Source: Pseudomonadota bacterium
GTDB lineage: Bacteria; Myxococcota_A; Polyangia; Polyangiales; Polyangiaceae
Length of the DNA stretch: 64,000 bases
Reading direction: 5' to 3'
NCBI GenBank assembly: GCA_023431345.1
Contig: JAEYWK010000179.1
Location: 15,242 to 79,241 of the forward strand
The translations under genes were made by a program, and so were the position numbers. This document shows positions 1-9,099 of this stretch, piece by piece (position 1 is the stretch's first letter; each line of letters starts with the position of its first letter). The notes below the pieces were generated by a model that was not told where the DNA came from, did not search any database, and worked only from the letters and a program-made list of their open reading frames with translations.

Positions 1-577
1 AGGCCTGCGGCGAGAGGCGAAGCTCCCGGCGCGTCGCTTCGAGCTCGTGCGCTGGCGGGACCACCGGCTCGTCGATGCCGTTCTGGATCAACGTGATCTT
101 GCGCTCGGGAATGTTGCCGATGTCGCGCAGGTGGTCACGCACGGCAGGAGAGATAGCGACGCAGGCGTCGGAAGCCGCTACTATCGTCCGGAACAGGGCG
201 CGCCCGCGCGGGCTGCGCGTCGTCGCCAGCGAGGTCTCCTCGATGACGATGCGAGCGCCGCACGCGTTGCCCGCCGTGACGGCCAAGCTCAGCCCCTCGA
301 AAACGGCTCCGTGCACGATGTGAGGACGGAAGCGCACGGCCTCGCTGACCGCCCGCAGCAACGGCCGGGGTGCGAACAGGCGGCCCGAACCGACAGTCAT
401 TACCGGGACACCATGTTCCTCCAGGGCGTCGACGACGTCGCCTCGGGTGGCGCGGGCGAGCACTCGTTGCTCATAGCGCGTGGGATCGAGGCGCTTCGCT
501 AGCACGACACGTCGGCGCTCGACGCCTCCGCGTGCCACCGAAGACAGGCAATGCAAAACCCGGATACGTTCGCTCAC
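1..577 (-). CDS. Glycosyltransferase family 4, N-terminal part (cut by window edge)
   Basis: The 192 visible codons encode the acceptor-side Rossmann half of a GT-B glycosyltransferase. The protein opens with RIRVLHCLSSVARGGVERR, then shows CVAISPAVRDHL and a LIQNGID motif that in GT4 enzymes precedes the donor-binding half, which lies outside the window. The GTG start is chosen because it overlaps the TGA stop of the upstream glycosyltransferase as GTGA, implying translational coupling. The enzyme probably adds one sugar to the lipid-linked repeat unit of the surface polysaccharide built by this locus, at the cytoplasmic membrane face. Donor and acceptor cannot be told from sequence. It is truncated only by the window border, not visibly broken. 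Confidence 0.85.
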   Translation of the reverse strand, partial: MSERIRVLHCLSSVARGGVERRRVVLAKRLDPTRYEQRVLARATRGDVVDALEEHGVPVMTVGSGRLFAPRPLLRAVSEAVRFRPHIVHGAVFEGLSLAVTAGNACGARIVIEETSLATTRSPRGRALFRTIVAASDACVAISPAVRDHLRDIGNIPERKITLIQNGIDEPVVPPAHELEATRRELRLSPQA

Positions 578-1710
578 GTGACGGCCTGCTCCGCTCGAGT
601 CGTTGGCCGGCTGCGCATCGCGCCCGATAGCTCGCGGTACAAAGACGATAGTCGAGCAACGTAGGTGGTCGGCGAGAAGAGCTCGTACATGCGAGCTTGT
701 GCGCGGAGCGCCCAGGCCTCTCGTTTCGCAGGTTCCATACCGGAGGCGGCGGTCAGAAGGCGGATCCAGCCGTCGGTTGCGGTGGACGACGTCGTCCACT
801 CCGCGGCGAGCGGCCCCATCACCTCTCGGACGCCGGGTACGTCCGAGCCAATCGCAGGCACACCAGAGGCCATGGCTTCGATGAGGGAAACGCTGCAGCC
901 CTCAGACAACGACGGCAGCGCGAATAAATGCGCCGTCGCGAGCAGCTGTTGCACTTCGCTGCGAGCACCGAGCAGCTCGACGCTGCCTTCAAGGCCCAGC
1001 TCGCGGATGGCTCGCGCAAGCTCCGTGCGGAGCGGACCATCGCCGGCGATGGCCACGCGCAGATCCGGCCGCGATGAGAGCAGGGGCGCGACTGCAGCCA
1101 AGAAATGGAGGTGATTTTTTACGGGGACCAGGCGTCCGACCAGCAAGACGCGAAACGGCCCTGGCGGCCGCGCAACGGTCGCCCTCGCTTCAGGGAAGAA
1201 GGCTGGGCCGGCGCAGTTGTGAATCACACGCACGCGGTCGCGCGGAGCCCGGTCCACGTCACGAACGTAGTCCGCCACGGCGCTCGTGACTCCAACCACG
1301 CTCGAGGCGAGCTGGTACACGCCGCGATACATCAAACGGGCGGTGCGACTGTGAGCGGGCATGCCCGTCTCTTCCGCGATGCGAACGGGGACCCGACTCG
1401 CGGAGCCGGCGAGGAGCCCGTGAAAATTGGCTTCGGCGATGCTGGCATGGAGCACGTCAGGGCGCTGGCGGCGCAGGTAGCGTGCCAACGCCAACGTCGC
1501 GGCGGGGTTGCGGGCGCGCGGATCGACGTTCAAGACGTCCACCGGTACGCCGAGCTCCTCGAGTCGACGCGCAGCCTTGCCGAGCTTGTGAAAAGCGCAG
1601 ACCCGAAGAGCGTAGTCGGAGGGGGCGTGAAGCTGGCCTTGGAGCTGCACTCTCGACTCCACACCGCCGAAGTCGAGCTCCGGCAACAGGCGCAGTACCT
1701 TCAGCACCAT
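574..1710 (-). CDS. Glycosyltransferase family 4
   Basis: The product has 378 residues, normal for a two-domain GT-B enzyme. The N-terminus carries LPELDFGGVES, the central linker VIHNC, and the donor half has GRLVPVKNH followed by SEGCSVSLIEAMASG, the EX7E-type signature of GT4 nucleotide-sugar enzymes. No signal peptide or transmembrane segment is evident, fitting a cytoplasmic or membrane-associated assembly enzyme. It starts with ATG and its stop overlaps the start of the next glycosyltransferase by four bases, so the two are probably co-translated. A methyltransferase gene lies 22 bases upstream on the same strand. Sugar specificity is unknown. Confidence 0.9.
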   Translation of the reverse strand: MVLKVLRLLPELDFGGVESRVQLQGQLHAPSDYALRVCAFHKLGKAARRLEELGVPVDVLNVDPRARNPAATLALARYLRRQRPDVLHASIAEANFHGLLAGSASRVPVRIAEETGMPAHSRTARLMYRGVYQLASSVVGVTSAVADYVRDVDRAPRDRVRVIHNCAGPAFFPEARATVARPPGPFRVLLVGRLVPVKNHLHFLAAVAPLLSSRPDLRVAIAGDGPLRTELARAIRELGLEGSVELLGARSEVQQLLATAHLFALPSLSEGCSVSLIEAMASGVPAIGSDVPGVREVMGPLAAEWTTSSTATDGWIRLLTAASGMEPAKREAWALRAQARMYELFSPTTYVARLSSLYRELSGAMRSRPTTRAEQAVT

Positions 1711-1732
1711 CGCGGCGGCTTCGAAAGCGGGC

Positions 1733-2401
1733 TCATTCTTCGGGCTCTAGTCGGGCGTCGACGACGAAGTTGATGGCAAACAGACTTGGCCAGCGCTTCA
1801 GCACACCCTCGAAGCGGGCCGGGTGGACCAGGTGATGCTCGGATTGCAGCGTGAAGTCGGCGTCGGCGAGTACCTGCTTCAGGTAAGAATACGTAAAAAA
1901 GCGGATGTGTCCGAAGTCGAAGATGCCATAACGCTGATAGCGAAATCGACCAAACAGCACCTGCAGACGCGCTATCCAGACCAAGAAATTGGGCGTGGTG
2001 ATGACGATGCGGCCACCTGGCACCAGAGCCCGCCGCACCTCTTTGAGGACGCTGACGGGATCGAACACGTGTTCGAGAACCTCGCCGAGCACCACCACGT
2101 CGAAAGACGCGCTTGCGAGGTGGTCGGGCCAGCGTCCTTCGATGTCGAAGACCAGCACGTCGTCCAGCACTCGCCGCGCCTCTTGCGCCGCCGCGTCGGA
2201 GATCTCCACGCCCGTCACGTGGTTGCCGGCAGCCCGTATTAGCGCCCCCAAATGGCCGGGCCCGCACGCGACGTCCAGCACGCGCAGGGCAGGGCCGCCC
2301 ACGAGTGAAAGCAATCGCTCGCTACGACGTCCACTCGCCGAATACATCGCAGACTTCTCCTCGTAGTGCTGCCGTTTCGCACTGGCTTCGGACGCGAGCA
2401 T
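1733..2401 (-). CDS. Class I SAM-dependent methyltransferase
   Basis: This 222-residue protein has the Rossmann methyltransferase core: motif I VLDVACGPGHLG, the post-I acidic residue in VTGVEIS, then FDVVVLGEVLEHV and VPGGRIVITTPN. It resembles methyltransferase-11 proteins common in polysaccharide loci, which methylate sugars or the non-reducing end of a chain. An open frame extends about 50 codons further upstream but its sequence is not methyltransferase-like and runs into the divergent neighbour. The ATG giving MLASEASAKRQHYEEKS is therefore preferred and leaves a 99-base divergent promoter region. It is followed by two glycosyltransferase genes on the same strand. Confidence 0.85.
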   Translation of the reverse strand: MLASEASAKRQHYEEKSAMYSASGRRSERLLSLVGGPALRVLDVACGPGHLGALIRAAGNHVTGVEISDAAAQEARRVLDDVLVFDIEGRWPDHLASASFDVVVLGEVLEHVFDPVSVLKEVRRALVPGGRIVITTPNFLVWIARLQVLFGRFRYQRYGIFDFGHIRFFTYSYLKQVLADADFTLQSEHHLVHPARFEGVLKRWPSLFAINFVVDARLEPEE

Positions 2402-2500
2402 GCCCAGCGACTCATACCGCGGTAGTCGGCGTCCTTCAACCGGCCCGCCCGTCCACTTGACGCGGCTCGGGGCTACTGGTACCCAGCGCTGCTGGGCAAC

Positions 2501-3448
2501 TTGGCGACGCAAGAGCCGCTCGTTTCGGTCCACATCGTCACGTACAACCAACGTGAATTCGTGGACGAGACACTCGCGAGTGTCTTGGAGCAGGATTACT
2601 CCAACGTCGAAGTCGTGGTCGCCGACGACGGCTCGAGCGACGGCACCGCGGAGATCGTACAGGCGTACGCGGCGCGGCTGCCTTCGAAGGTGATCGCCAT
2701 CACCGGCGGACCGAATCTCGGGATTTCCGGGAATTCCAACCGCTGTTTGCGTCGATGTCGTGGTCGCTACGTGGCGTTCCTGGCGGGCGACGATTTGATG
2801 CTGCCGGGCAAGCTCTCCCGGCAGGTGGAATGGCTGGAGGCCGAGCCCTCACGTGTGCTTTGCGCGCACGATGTCGACCATTTCGACTCGGCCACGGGCC
2901 GGACGCTGCATTTACACAGCGCGATCACCGCCCCGCGCAGTGGGCACGGTGCGGCCGAGTTCTTGCGCTGGGGCTATTGCACTGCCACGTCGTCGATCAT
3001 GGTGCGCGCGTCGAGTATGCCGAGCTACGGGTTCGACGAGCGGATTCGCGTGCATTCGGATTGGAAGTTCGCGGTCGACTGCCTCGTAGGTGGTGGAGCC
3101 TTCGGTTTCGTTCCGGGCGTGCTGGGTCGCTACCGCCGACACGAAAAGAACTCGACCTCGGTCTTCTCGGAGCTGCGCTGGATCGAGCGCCATGTGGGCC
3201 TGGGTATCTTGGAAGGGGAGCACCCGGAGCTGGCCGATGCTTGCGCCTCTGCGCGGGCCTATGCCTACTTGCAGCGCGCGGTCGCCCTCGCTCAGCAGGG
3301 CGTCGGTCGCGACGCTCGCCGGGCCTTACGCAGCGCGCTCCAGCACAGCCCCACCGTTTCGTGGAAGCTCCCGGTCTGGTACGCGCTCAGCTACGTCCCG
3401 CGGGATCTGTGGCCGGCCAGGCTCCGTGGGGGAGTGGCCTCAACGTAG
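2501..3448 (+). CDS. Glycosyltransferase family 2
   Basis: This is a 315-residue GT-A enzyme. The N-terminus VSVHIVTYNQ leads to the nucleotide-binding DDGSSDGT, then GDDLMLPGKL where the metal-binding DxD-like acids sit, and HSDWKF further on. The start is a TTG giving MATQEPLVSVHI; no better start lies close to the first beta strand. It is transcribed divergently from the methyltransferase. Its last 62 bases overlap the 3' end of the convergent membrane-protein gene, in a different frame on the opposite strand. It probably transfers a sugar during repeat-unit assembly; donor unknown. Confidence 0.88.
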   Translation: MATQEPLVSVHIVTYNQREFVDETLASVLEQDYSNVEVVVADDGSSDGTAEIVQAYAARLPSKVIAITGGPNLGISGNSNRCLRRCRGRYVAFLAGDDLMLPGKLSRQVEWLEAEPSRVLCAHDVDHFDSATGRTLHLHSAITAPRSGHGAAEFLRWGYCTATSSIMVRASSMPSYGFDERIRVHSDWKFAVDCLVGGGAFGFVPGVLGRYRRHEKNSTSVFSELRWIERHVGLGILEGEHPELADACASARAYAYLQRAVALAQQGVGRDARRALRSALQHSPTVSWKLPVWYALSYVPRDLWPARLRGGVAST

Positions 3449-4715
3449 GCTGCGGCACGGCGGCCCGCTTCGGTTTCGCCGCCAAGCTGACGAGTAGAAC
3501 TACGTAAAAAACCATCAGCGGCATACGGTAGCGCGACAGCGTGCCGAGATTCGTCGTCGTCAGGCCGACGCCGACGGCCATGATCAGGACAAACGCCAAG
3601 CAAAAGGCGAGCGCGGGCGTCGTGACGACTTGGCTGATGGTGCCAGATAACCGACGCCGGAAGAGCGCGACCAGAATGAGCCACGTGATCCACGCCATCT
3701 CGAGCGCGTTCAGCGCGATCATTGGGTTATTCGCCTCGAAAAGCATGGGCCGGAAGAAGACCGTGGCGACCGCGAGCGGGAGCTTTTCCCCGACAGAGGC
3801 TCCACCCAGCTCGTAGTTGGACCCGCCGCTGATCCTCGCGCCGATTTGCTGTGCGTTGCGTGACTCTTCTTCGATCATACCCGGCGCGAATTGCGGTAGC
3901 GCGACGCTGGTCGCCAGCAGCGTCGCCGCTGCCAGCGCAACTGCGCCGATCAGGTAGCGTATCCGCACCGTGGAATGGCCGAAGCGCCGCTCGACGGCGC
4001 GCGATAAGTACCAAACGCCCGCTGCGAACCCCAACACCGGCAGCACGTATCCCTTGAAAAGGCCGGTGGTCAGCGTACCTAGCCCCACGGCCAACATCGC
4101 AAGCGGGGAGTAGCGGCGGCGCACGATGAGCGTGTGCCCGCCCCACAGGATGGCGCTCACGCCCAACATGGCGATCGCCTCTTTCATCAGGCCGGCGGAC
4201 CACAGCACGGAAGAGGGGACGAGCAAGCACCCGAAGCGTAGCGCGGCTCGGGGCGCGTCGGGCAGCTGCTGCTTGAAGACGTCATACACAGCCACCTTGG
4301 CCACGAAGCTGGCTCCCGCGATGGCCATGCAGACCGCATACAGCGAGTCTTGCAGGAAGTAGCAGAGGAAGCCGGCCAACGCCTGCATGGATCCCGTGTT
4401 GGTGCCGGCCATGGTACCTGGAAACGGAAGCGCCACCTCGCGCTGAAGGATGACGTTGAAGAGCGTCGGGGCGAGATCGAAGAAATCTGCTCGGAGCTTG
4501 GCGGAGATGAATTTGCCGCTCCAGAAGTACGCGGTCAGGTCGCCACCACCGTAGTAGTAGACCGTGATCACCACGAGCAGCACGGCGCAAAGCTGGTGCG
4601 CCATGAAGCTCAGCCATAGGTCACGCTGCTCAGAGCCTTCGCGACCGCGAACCAACAGGGTCGTGAAGGCGGCCCACAATAGGCTGACGGGCAAGGTGAC
4701 GAGAAGGTCGTTCAT
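3387..4715 (-). CDS. Multi-pass membrane protein, possible polysaccharide polymerase (Wzy-like)
   Basis: The 442-residue protein is mostly hydrophobic, with roughly ten transmembrane stretches from LLVTLPVSLLWAAFTTLLV at the N-terminus to LMVFYVVLLVSLAA near the end. A larger loop around residues 255-310 contains charged and glycine-rich sequence (GGSNYELGG). That architecture, within a glycosyltransferase cluster, is what O-antigen/EPS polymerases look like, but those proteins have little conserved sequence, so the role is inferred from topology and context. It could instead be an uncharacterised EPS membrane protein. Its 3' end overlaps the convergent GT2 gene by 62 bases. Confidence 0.7.
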   Translation of the reverse strand: MNDLLVTLPVSLLWAAFTTLLVRGREGSEQRDLWLSFMAHQLCAVLLVVITVYYYGGGDLTAYFWSGKFISAKLRADFFDLAPTLFNVILQREVALPFPGTMAGTNTGSMQALAGFLCYFLQDSLYAVCMAIAGASFVAKVAVYDVFKQQLPDAPRAALRFGCLLVPSSVLWSAGLMKEAIAMLGVSAILWGGHTLIVRRRYSPLAMLAVGLGTLTTGLFKGYVLPVLGFAAGVWYLSRAVERRFGHSTVRIRYLIGAVALAAATLLATSVALPQFAPGMIEEESRNAQQIGARISGGSNYELGGASVGEKLPLAVATVFFRPMLFEANNPMIALNALEMAWITWLILVALFRRRLSGTISQVVTTPALAFCLAFVLIMAVGVGLTTTNLGTLSRYRMPLMVFYVVLLVSLAAKPKRAAVPQPTLRPLPHGAWPATDPAGRS

Positions 4716-4777
4716 TCGCAGAGCTGGGCCGCGCCTCGAGCGCGCGGCGGGCGCAGCTTCTCACGACCCGCGAGTCG

Positions 4778-6013
4778 GTGCTAGACCACCACGCCTTGCG
4801 CGCCCTGTTTCTGACCTGGGACGGACCCAGCCAGACCTACCTGGAATCACTGTTCTTCCCGATCTTCGCGGGACTGCGAACGTCCGGCATCGACGTGCAC
4901 GTCCTGCAGCTCACGTGGGCGTCGCCGGCTCGCCTCGAGCCAGTGCGCGCCGCGGCGCGTCGCTCCGGCTTGACGTACGTGCCGCATCAGGTGCCCAGCA
5001 GCCTGCGGCGCGTTGCGCTGCCGGCTGTCGTCGCCTTCGGCGCGGTGCTGGCGAGCCGGTACGGCCGGGCTCACGGAGTCCAGACATTATTTCCGCGGAG
5101 CCTGATTCCCGGGGCGATGGCGGAGCTCGCTCTGAGAGCTCGGCAGCCTTTCGAGCTGGTGTTCGACGCCGACGGCTTCATGGCGGACGAGCGCGTCGAC
5201 TTTGGTGGACTCTCGCAGAGCGCTCCCGCCTACCGCGCCCTCCGCGCCATTGAACGGCAGAGCGTGCGCCGTGCCCGCGCGGTGATTTGCCGAACTGCGG
5301 CGGCGCGCGAAATCTTGGTCGAGCGCGCTGGTTCGGGACCGGAGGCGCGGAGCAAGATATTCGTAGCTCCGAACGGTAAGGACATACGCCTTTTCGCGCC
5401 CTGTGACGCAACGGAGCGCGCGCGTATCCGTGATGCGCACGGCGTGGGGCACGACGCGCCATGGCTCGTCTACGCGGGTTCGATCGGTCCGCAGTATTGC
5501 CCCGAGTTGATGCTGGACTGCTTGGCCCGGGTCCGTGCTCGACGTGCCGACGCCGTCTTCTCGTGCTTTGCTTTCCAGACCGAAACCTTGCGTCAGCTGG
5601 CCCGCGAGCGAGGGCTGGGCGACGCCGTTCGCTTCGCGGAGCTGCATCCGAACGAGCTCGCGCGGACGCTTGCGGCTGCGGATGTGGGGCTCGCGCTGAG
5701 GCGAGAAGCGCCATCGCAGCGCGGCGTGTCCCCCATCAAGGTTGCGGAATACCTGCTAGCCGGTGTGCCTGTGGTCGCGTCCGAGGTGGGTGATTTGCGC
5801 CAGCAGCTGTCCGGCAGCGATGCCTCACTGCTGGTCGACACGCAGAGCCCGGCGACGCCCGAGCTCGTTGCGGATTGGGTCGTGCGTCGTGTCATGCCTG
5901 CGCGCCAAGCCCTTTCGGCTGGAGCACGACAGCTGGGTTTGCGCTGGTTCGATCTCGCGGCCTGCGTCGACGTTTACCGTCGTGCCCTGCTCCATCAGCA
6001 GGTGAGGGCGTGA
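4778..6013 (+). CDS. Glycosyltransferase family 4
   Basis: The 411-residue protein has GT-B organisation: FLTWDGPSQTYLESLFFP at the N-terminus, FVAPNGKDIRLF at the inter-domain linker, and a donor half with LVYAGSIGPQY and SPIKVAEYLLAGVPVVAS. The E in KVAEYL takes the place of the usual second glutamate of the family motif. GTG is used as start, 62 bases after the divergent membrane-protein gene begins. Its TGA stop overlaps the GTG start of the next glycosyltransferase, so the two form a coupled pair. It is predicted to act at the cytoplasmic face on the growing lipid-linked glycan; specificity unknown. Confidence 0.87.
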   Translation: MLDHHALRALFLTWDGPSQTYLESLFFPIFAGLRTSGIDVHVLQLTWASPARLEPVRAAARRSGLTYVPHQVPSSLRRVALPAVVAFGAVLASRYGRAHGVQTLFPRSLIPGAMAELALRARQPFELVFDADGFMADERVDFGGLSQSAPAYRALRAIERQSVRRARAVICRTAAAREILVERAGSGPEARSKIFVAPNGKDIRLFAPCDATERARIRDAHGVGHDAPWLVYAGSIGPQYCPELMLDCLARVRARRADAVFSCFAFQTETLRQLARERGLGDAVRFAELHPNELARTLAAADVGLALRREAPSQRGVSPIKVAEYLLAGVPVVASEVGDLRQQLSGSDASLLVDTQSPATPELVADWVVRRVMPARQALSAGARQLGLRWFDLAACVDVYRRALLHQQVRA

Positions 6014-7194
6014 TCAAGATAGCGTACGTGGCGACTGACCCCGTCACCGCGTTCCGGTTGATGGACGGGCAGCTGGGGTACCTGCGTGAGCGTGGCTTCG
6101 ATGTGACGGTGATCACCGCGCCCGGTAAGCTGCTGGACCGGGCTGCCAGCCGTGAAGGTGTTCGCTGCCTGAGCGTGCCAATGACCCGTGATATCTCGCT
6201 TGGCCGGGATGTGCTCGCTCTTTGGCGACTCACACGAACGCTCTCTCGGCTGAAGCCGGACATCGTCAACGCGGGAACTCCGAAAGCGGGGCTGCTCGGT
6301 GTGATTGCGGCGCGTCTCGCGGGCGTTCCTACCGTCGTGTATTTGTTGCGCGGCTTACGCTTCGAGGGGGCGCGCGGGGCCAAGCGGCTCGTGCTCGCCG
6401 CGACCGAGCACGTCGCGGCGGGTCTAGCGACGCACGTTTTCGCGAACAGCCGTAGCCTGCGTGAGCGCTTCTGGGCGCTCGGCTGCGCCGAGCGTGGCAA
6501 GATCTGGGTGCCAGCAGACGGCAGCTCGAACGGTGTCGATGTGGAGCGCTTCACACCGACAGCGGAGAGCCTGGCTTGGGCTCAGTCCGAGCGCGCTCGA
6601 TATGGATGGGGCGCCGATGAGAAGGTTGTGGGCTTCGTCGGCCGTTTCGTACGAGACAAGGGGCTCGTCGAGCTTCTTACTGCGTTTCGGGTTGCTGTTC
6701 TGCGCGAGCCACGCCTGCGCCTACTGTTGGTTGGCGATCACGACGCGACGGATCCGTTGCCTCCTGAGGCGCGCAAGCACTTGGCGTCCGATGACCGCAT
6801 TGTCGTTACGGGTTTCGTGGATGAGCCAGCCCGCTACTACCACCTGATGGACGTGTTCGCGTTCCCCAGCGTGCGTGAGGGATTCCCGAACGCCGTGCTG
6901 GAGGCCGCTGCGGCAGAGTTGCCCGTCGTCGCCTTTCGCGCGACAGGCACCATCGACGCCGTAGTCGACGGCGTTACGGGACGGCTCATCCCGCAGGGTG
7001 ATGTGGCTAGCCTGACCGAGGAGTTGGTGCGCTACGCGATGGAGCCGCCGCTCGCCCGGCGGCAAGGCATCGCGGGCCGACAATGGGTCGAGGCCAAGTT
7101 CCGTCGAGAGGTGATCTGGAAAGCGCTCGAGCTGCAGTACCGTCGGTTGGCTGGCTGCGCTCAAAGCACTCAGGGAAGTCGCCATTTGCCCTGA
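6010..7194 (+). CDS. Glycosyltransferase family 4
   Basis: The start is the GTG that overlaps the previous stop as GTGA, giving a 394-residue protein opening IKIAYVATDPVTAFRLMDG. An open frame continues upstream but lies inside the neighbour. Family features are KPDIVNAGTPKAGLLG, GVDVERFTP at the domain linker, VGFVGRFVRDKG, and SVREGFPNAVLEAAAAELP, the clear EX7E motif. It resembles GT4 enzymes that extend lipid-linked oligosaccharides after the PglC-type initiating transferase encoded further right. The final 25 bases overlap the convergent GT2 gene. Confidence 0.9.
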   Translation: MIKIAYVATDPVTAFRLMDGQLGYLRERGFDVTVITAPGKLLDRAASREGVRCLSVPMTRDISLGRDVLALWRLTRTLSRLKPDIVNAGTPKAGLLGVIAARLAGVPTVVYLLRGLRFEGARGAKRLVLAATEHVAAGLATHVFANSRSLRERFWALGCAERGKIWVPADGSSNGVDVERFTPTAESLAWAQSERARYGWGADEKVVGFVGRFVRDKGLVELLTAFRVAVLREPRLRLLLVGDHDATDPLPPEARKHLASDDRIVVTGFVDEPARYYHLMDVFAFPSVREGFPNAVLEAAAAELPVVAFRATGTIDAVVDGVTGRLIPQGDVASLTEELVRYAMEPPLARRQGIAGRQWVEAKFRREVIWKALELQYRRLAGCAQSTQGSRHLP

Positions 7195-8081
7195 CGGGCC
7201 CGGAGGCCGTCGACGATGCCCTCCAGCGTGGCGTTGATGCGCGCACGCTTTTCGCGCCGCAGCGCCAGGGTTATCCCCAGCTCGATGGCGACTCTCGAGA
7301 GCGCCAGCGCTTTGATCGGTAGTGGCTGGTTCGTGAGCTTCGTGGCGAGCAGCAGGTTTCGCGCGAAATAGTAAGCGTACCAAGGCGGTTTGTTCGTCAC
7401 CTGGACCGGGCCCACGCTTCGATACTCGTAGCCGTCGTGCACGACGACGTCACGGGCGACGAACTGCTTGTAGCCGTGCGACGCCAATAACCAGCCATAG
7501 CCCAGGTCTTCATAACCCATCCACAGCCCGCTGAACGGCAGCAATCCTTCGCGGACGGGCGCCAGCGCGTAGAGCGCACCGTTACTGCTGCTCCAGTACA
7601 CTTCCGTCAACTCGTCTCGCGGTATTCGCGCCGTGCGTACGGCCGTGAATGGGAAGCGGAGCCGTCCTGTGATGTCGTAGCGTCCGCCACGTTGCACCAT
7701 GCTACGAAGGGGGAACACGGCCCCAACTCGTCCAGGCGCTCTGTCAGCTAGAGCGACGAGCTTCGCGATGGCGGACGGGCGCAGATCGCCGTCGTGGTTC
7801 AGCGCGTAGACGAAATCGCTTCTGCCCTCGGCGCTGAGCGCCAAGCGGCGCGCCAAGTTGCCGGCAGAACCGAGGTTCTCTGGGTAGCAGTGGTATTCGA
7901 GCTTCGGCCCCAACCCAAGGTCCTCGAGACGGCCGGCGAGCTCGCCCGTCCCGAACGAATCCACCACGATGACGCGCGCGAAGTCGCTGAGCACGTCGCG
8001 ATGCGTCGTGAGTAGCCCCCACACGGCCTCATCGTTCTTGAATGAGGAGATCGCGAGTGTGACGCGCCCGAGCGTCGCCAA
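7170..8081 (-). CDS. Glycosyltransferase family 2 (rhamnosyltransferase-like)
   Basis: The 303-residue protein begins GRVTLAISSFKNDEAVW and has VIVVDSFGTG, ENLGSAGNLARR, and ALNHDGDLRP, in which the aspartates occupy the metal-binding position of GT2 enzymes. The segment FSGLWMGYEDLGYGWLL matches the acceptor/base region of rhamnosyltransferase-like GT2 proteins. A TTG start is the first in-frame start before the initial beta strand. It sits two bases after the stop of the epimerase gene, so it is the second gene of that minus-strand pair. The acceptor is unknown. Confidence 0.85.
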   Translation of the reverse strand: MATLGRVTLAISSFKNDEAVWGLLTTHRDVLSDFARVIVVDSFGTGELAGRLEDLGLGPKLEYHCYPENLGSAGNLARRLALSAEGRSDFVYALNHDGDLRPSAIAKLVALADRAPGRVGAVFPLRSMVQRGGRYDITGRLRFPFTAVRTARIPRDELTEVYWSSSNGALYALAPVREGLLPFSGLWMGYEDLGYGWLLASHGYKQFVARDVVVHDGYEYRSVGPVQVTNKPPWYAYYFARNLLLATKLTNQPLPIKALALSRVAIELGITLALRREKRARINATLEGIVDGLRARQGKWRLP

Positions 8082-8083
8082 GG

Positions 8084-9022
8084 CTAGTAAGCGTCCCCGA
8101 CTCGTTTGAAGAACTCGATGGTACTGGCCAGTCCTTCGTCGAGAGTCACGCGGGGGGCGAAGCCGTGGTCAGCGGTGATGGCGCTGATGTCGGCTCTGAT
8201 GTGACGGATATCATTGCGCCAAGCCGCATGCCTCTCGACGCCGATGCTTCTCCCGCCAAGCCGCTGCACTCGCTCGAGCAACGAAGCGATAGCCACGTCC
8301 TGCCCAGTGCCTACGTTGTAGACGCGGCCTTTCACCGGGCCGAAAGCCACCGCCAAGATGGCGTCGACCACGTCCGACACGTAGACGAAGTCGCGCGTCT
8401 GCTGGCCGTCGCCGAACAGCTCGACGCCTGCCCCCAATGCTGCAGCGCGCGAAAATCGACACGTCACGTTCGCATACGGGTGCTTCGGGCTTTGCCCCGG
8501 CCCATAAACGTTGAAGAAGCGCAGGGAGACGTCGTCGTACCCGACGCGCTCGCGATACATGTGGAGCAGGTGCTCGCCAGTCAACTTGGTCGCCGCGTAC
8601 ACCGTCGCCGGCGCCGGTACGTCCAGCTCACGCTTGGTAGCAGCCGTCGTATTGCCGTAAACGCCCGACGTCGACGCAAACACTAGGCGTGGGGACGCGA
8701 GCGAACGGCAGAAATCGATGAGCCGCAGTAGTCCCGTCACGTTCGCCTTCAGATAGTCGTCAGGCTTCTCGAGCGACTCATAGGCGCTGATCAGAGCAGC
8801 CAGGTGAAAAACGTGAGTGAAGGATCCATGACGTCCGAGTACCTGCGGCAGATCCGCCGCATCGCCTTCGACCAGCTCCACCCCGCGAATCTGCAGCAGG
8901 GCTTCGCGCGAGCCCCAAGACAAGTTGTCGAGCACGAGGACGTCGAGCCCCCGGTCGATCAAGGCCTGGACCAAATGGCGTCCAATGAAGCCAGCGCCGC
9001 CAGTGACAAGAGCTCTACTCAC
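8084..9022 (-). CDS. NAD-dependent sugar-nucleotide epimerase/dehydratase (extended SDR)
   Basis: A 312-residue extended short-chain dehydrogenase. The N-terminal TGGAGFIGRHL is the dinucleotide-binding glycine motif, FHLAALIS follows, and the catalytic centre is STSGVYG followed by Y-A-A-T-K (VYAATK), i.e. YxxxK. LRFFNVYGPGQ and RDFVYVSDVVDA complete the UDP-glucose 4-epimerase-like family pattern. It most likely interconverts or dehydrates a nucleoside-diphosphate sugar for the neighbouring glycosyltransferases. Whether it makes galactose-, glucuronate- or deoxy-type sugars cannot be settled from sequence. GTG start; the downstream GT2 follows after two bases. Confidence 0.88.
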   Translation of the reverse strand: MSRALVTGGAGFIGRHLVQALIDRGLDVLVLDNLSWGSREALLQIRGVELVEGDAADLPQVLGRHGSFTHVFHLAALISAYESLEKPDDYLKANVTGLLRLIDFCRSLASPRLVFASTSGVYGNTTAATKRELDVPAPATVYAATKLTGEHLLHMYRERVGYDDVSLRFFNVYGPGQSPKHPYANVTCRFSRAAALGAGVELFGDGQQTRDFVYVSDVVDAILAVAFGPVKGRVYNVGTGQDVAIASLLERVQRLGGRSIGVERHAAWRNDIRHIRADISAITADHGFAPRVTLDEGLASTIEFFKRVGDAY

Positions 9023-9099
9023 GCGCGCACCCTACCTCATGCGGCTTCCGTGCGGAAACCTCGATTGACAAGGCACGCCCGAGCAAAGAATCTTGAAAC

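Noticed and set aside
2402..2551. Longer start for the methyltransferase
   Set aside because: The extra 50 residues overlap the divergent GT2 gene and its promoter region and do not resemble the family.
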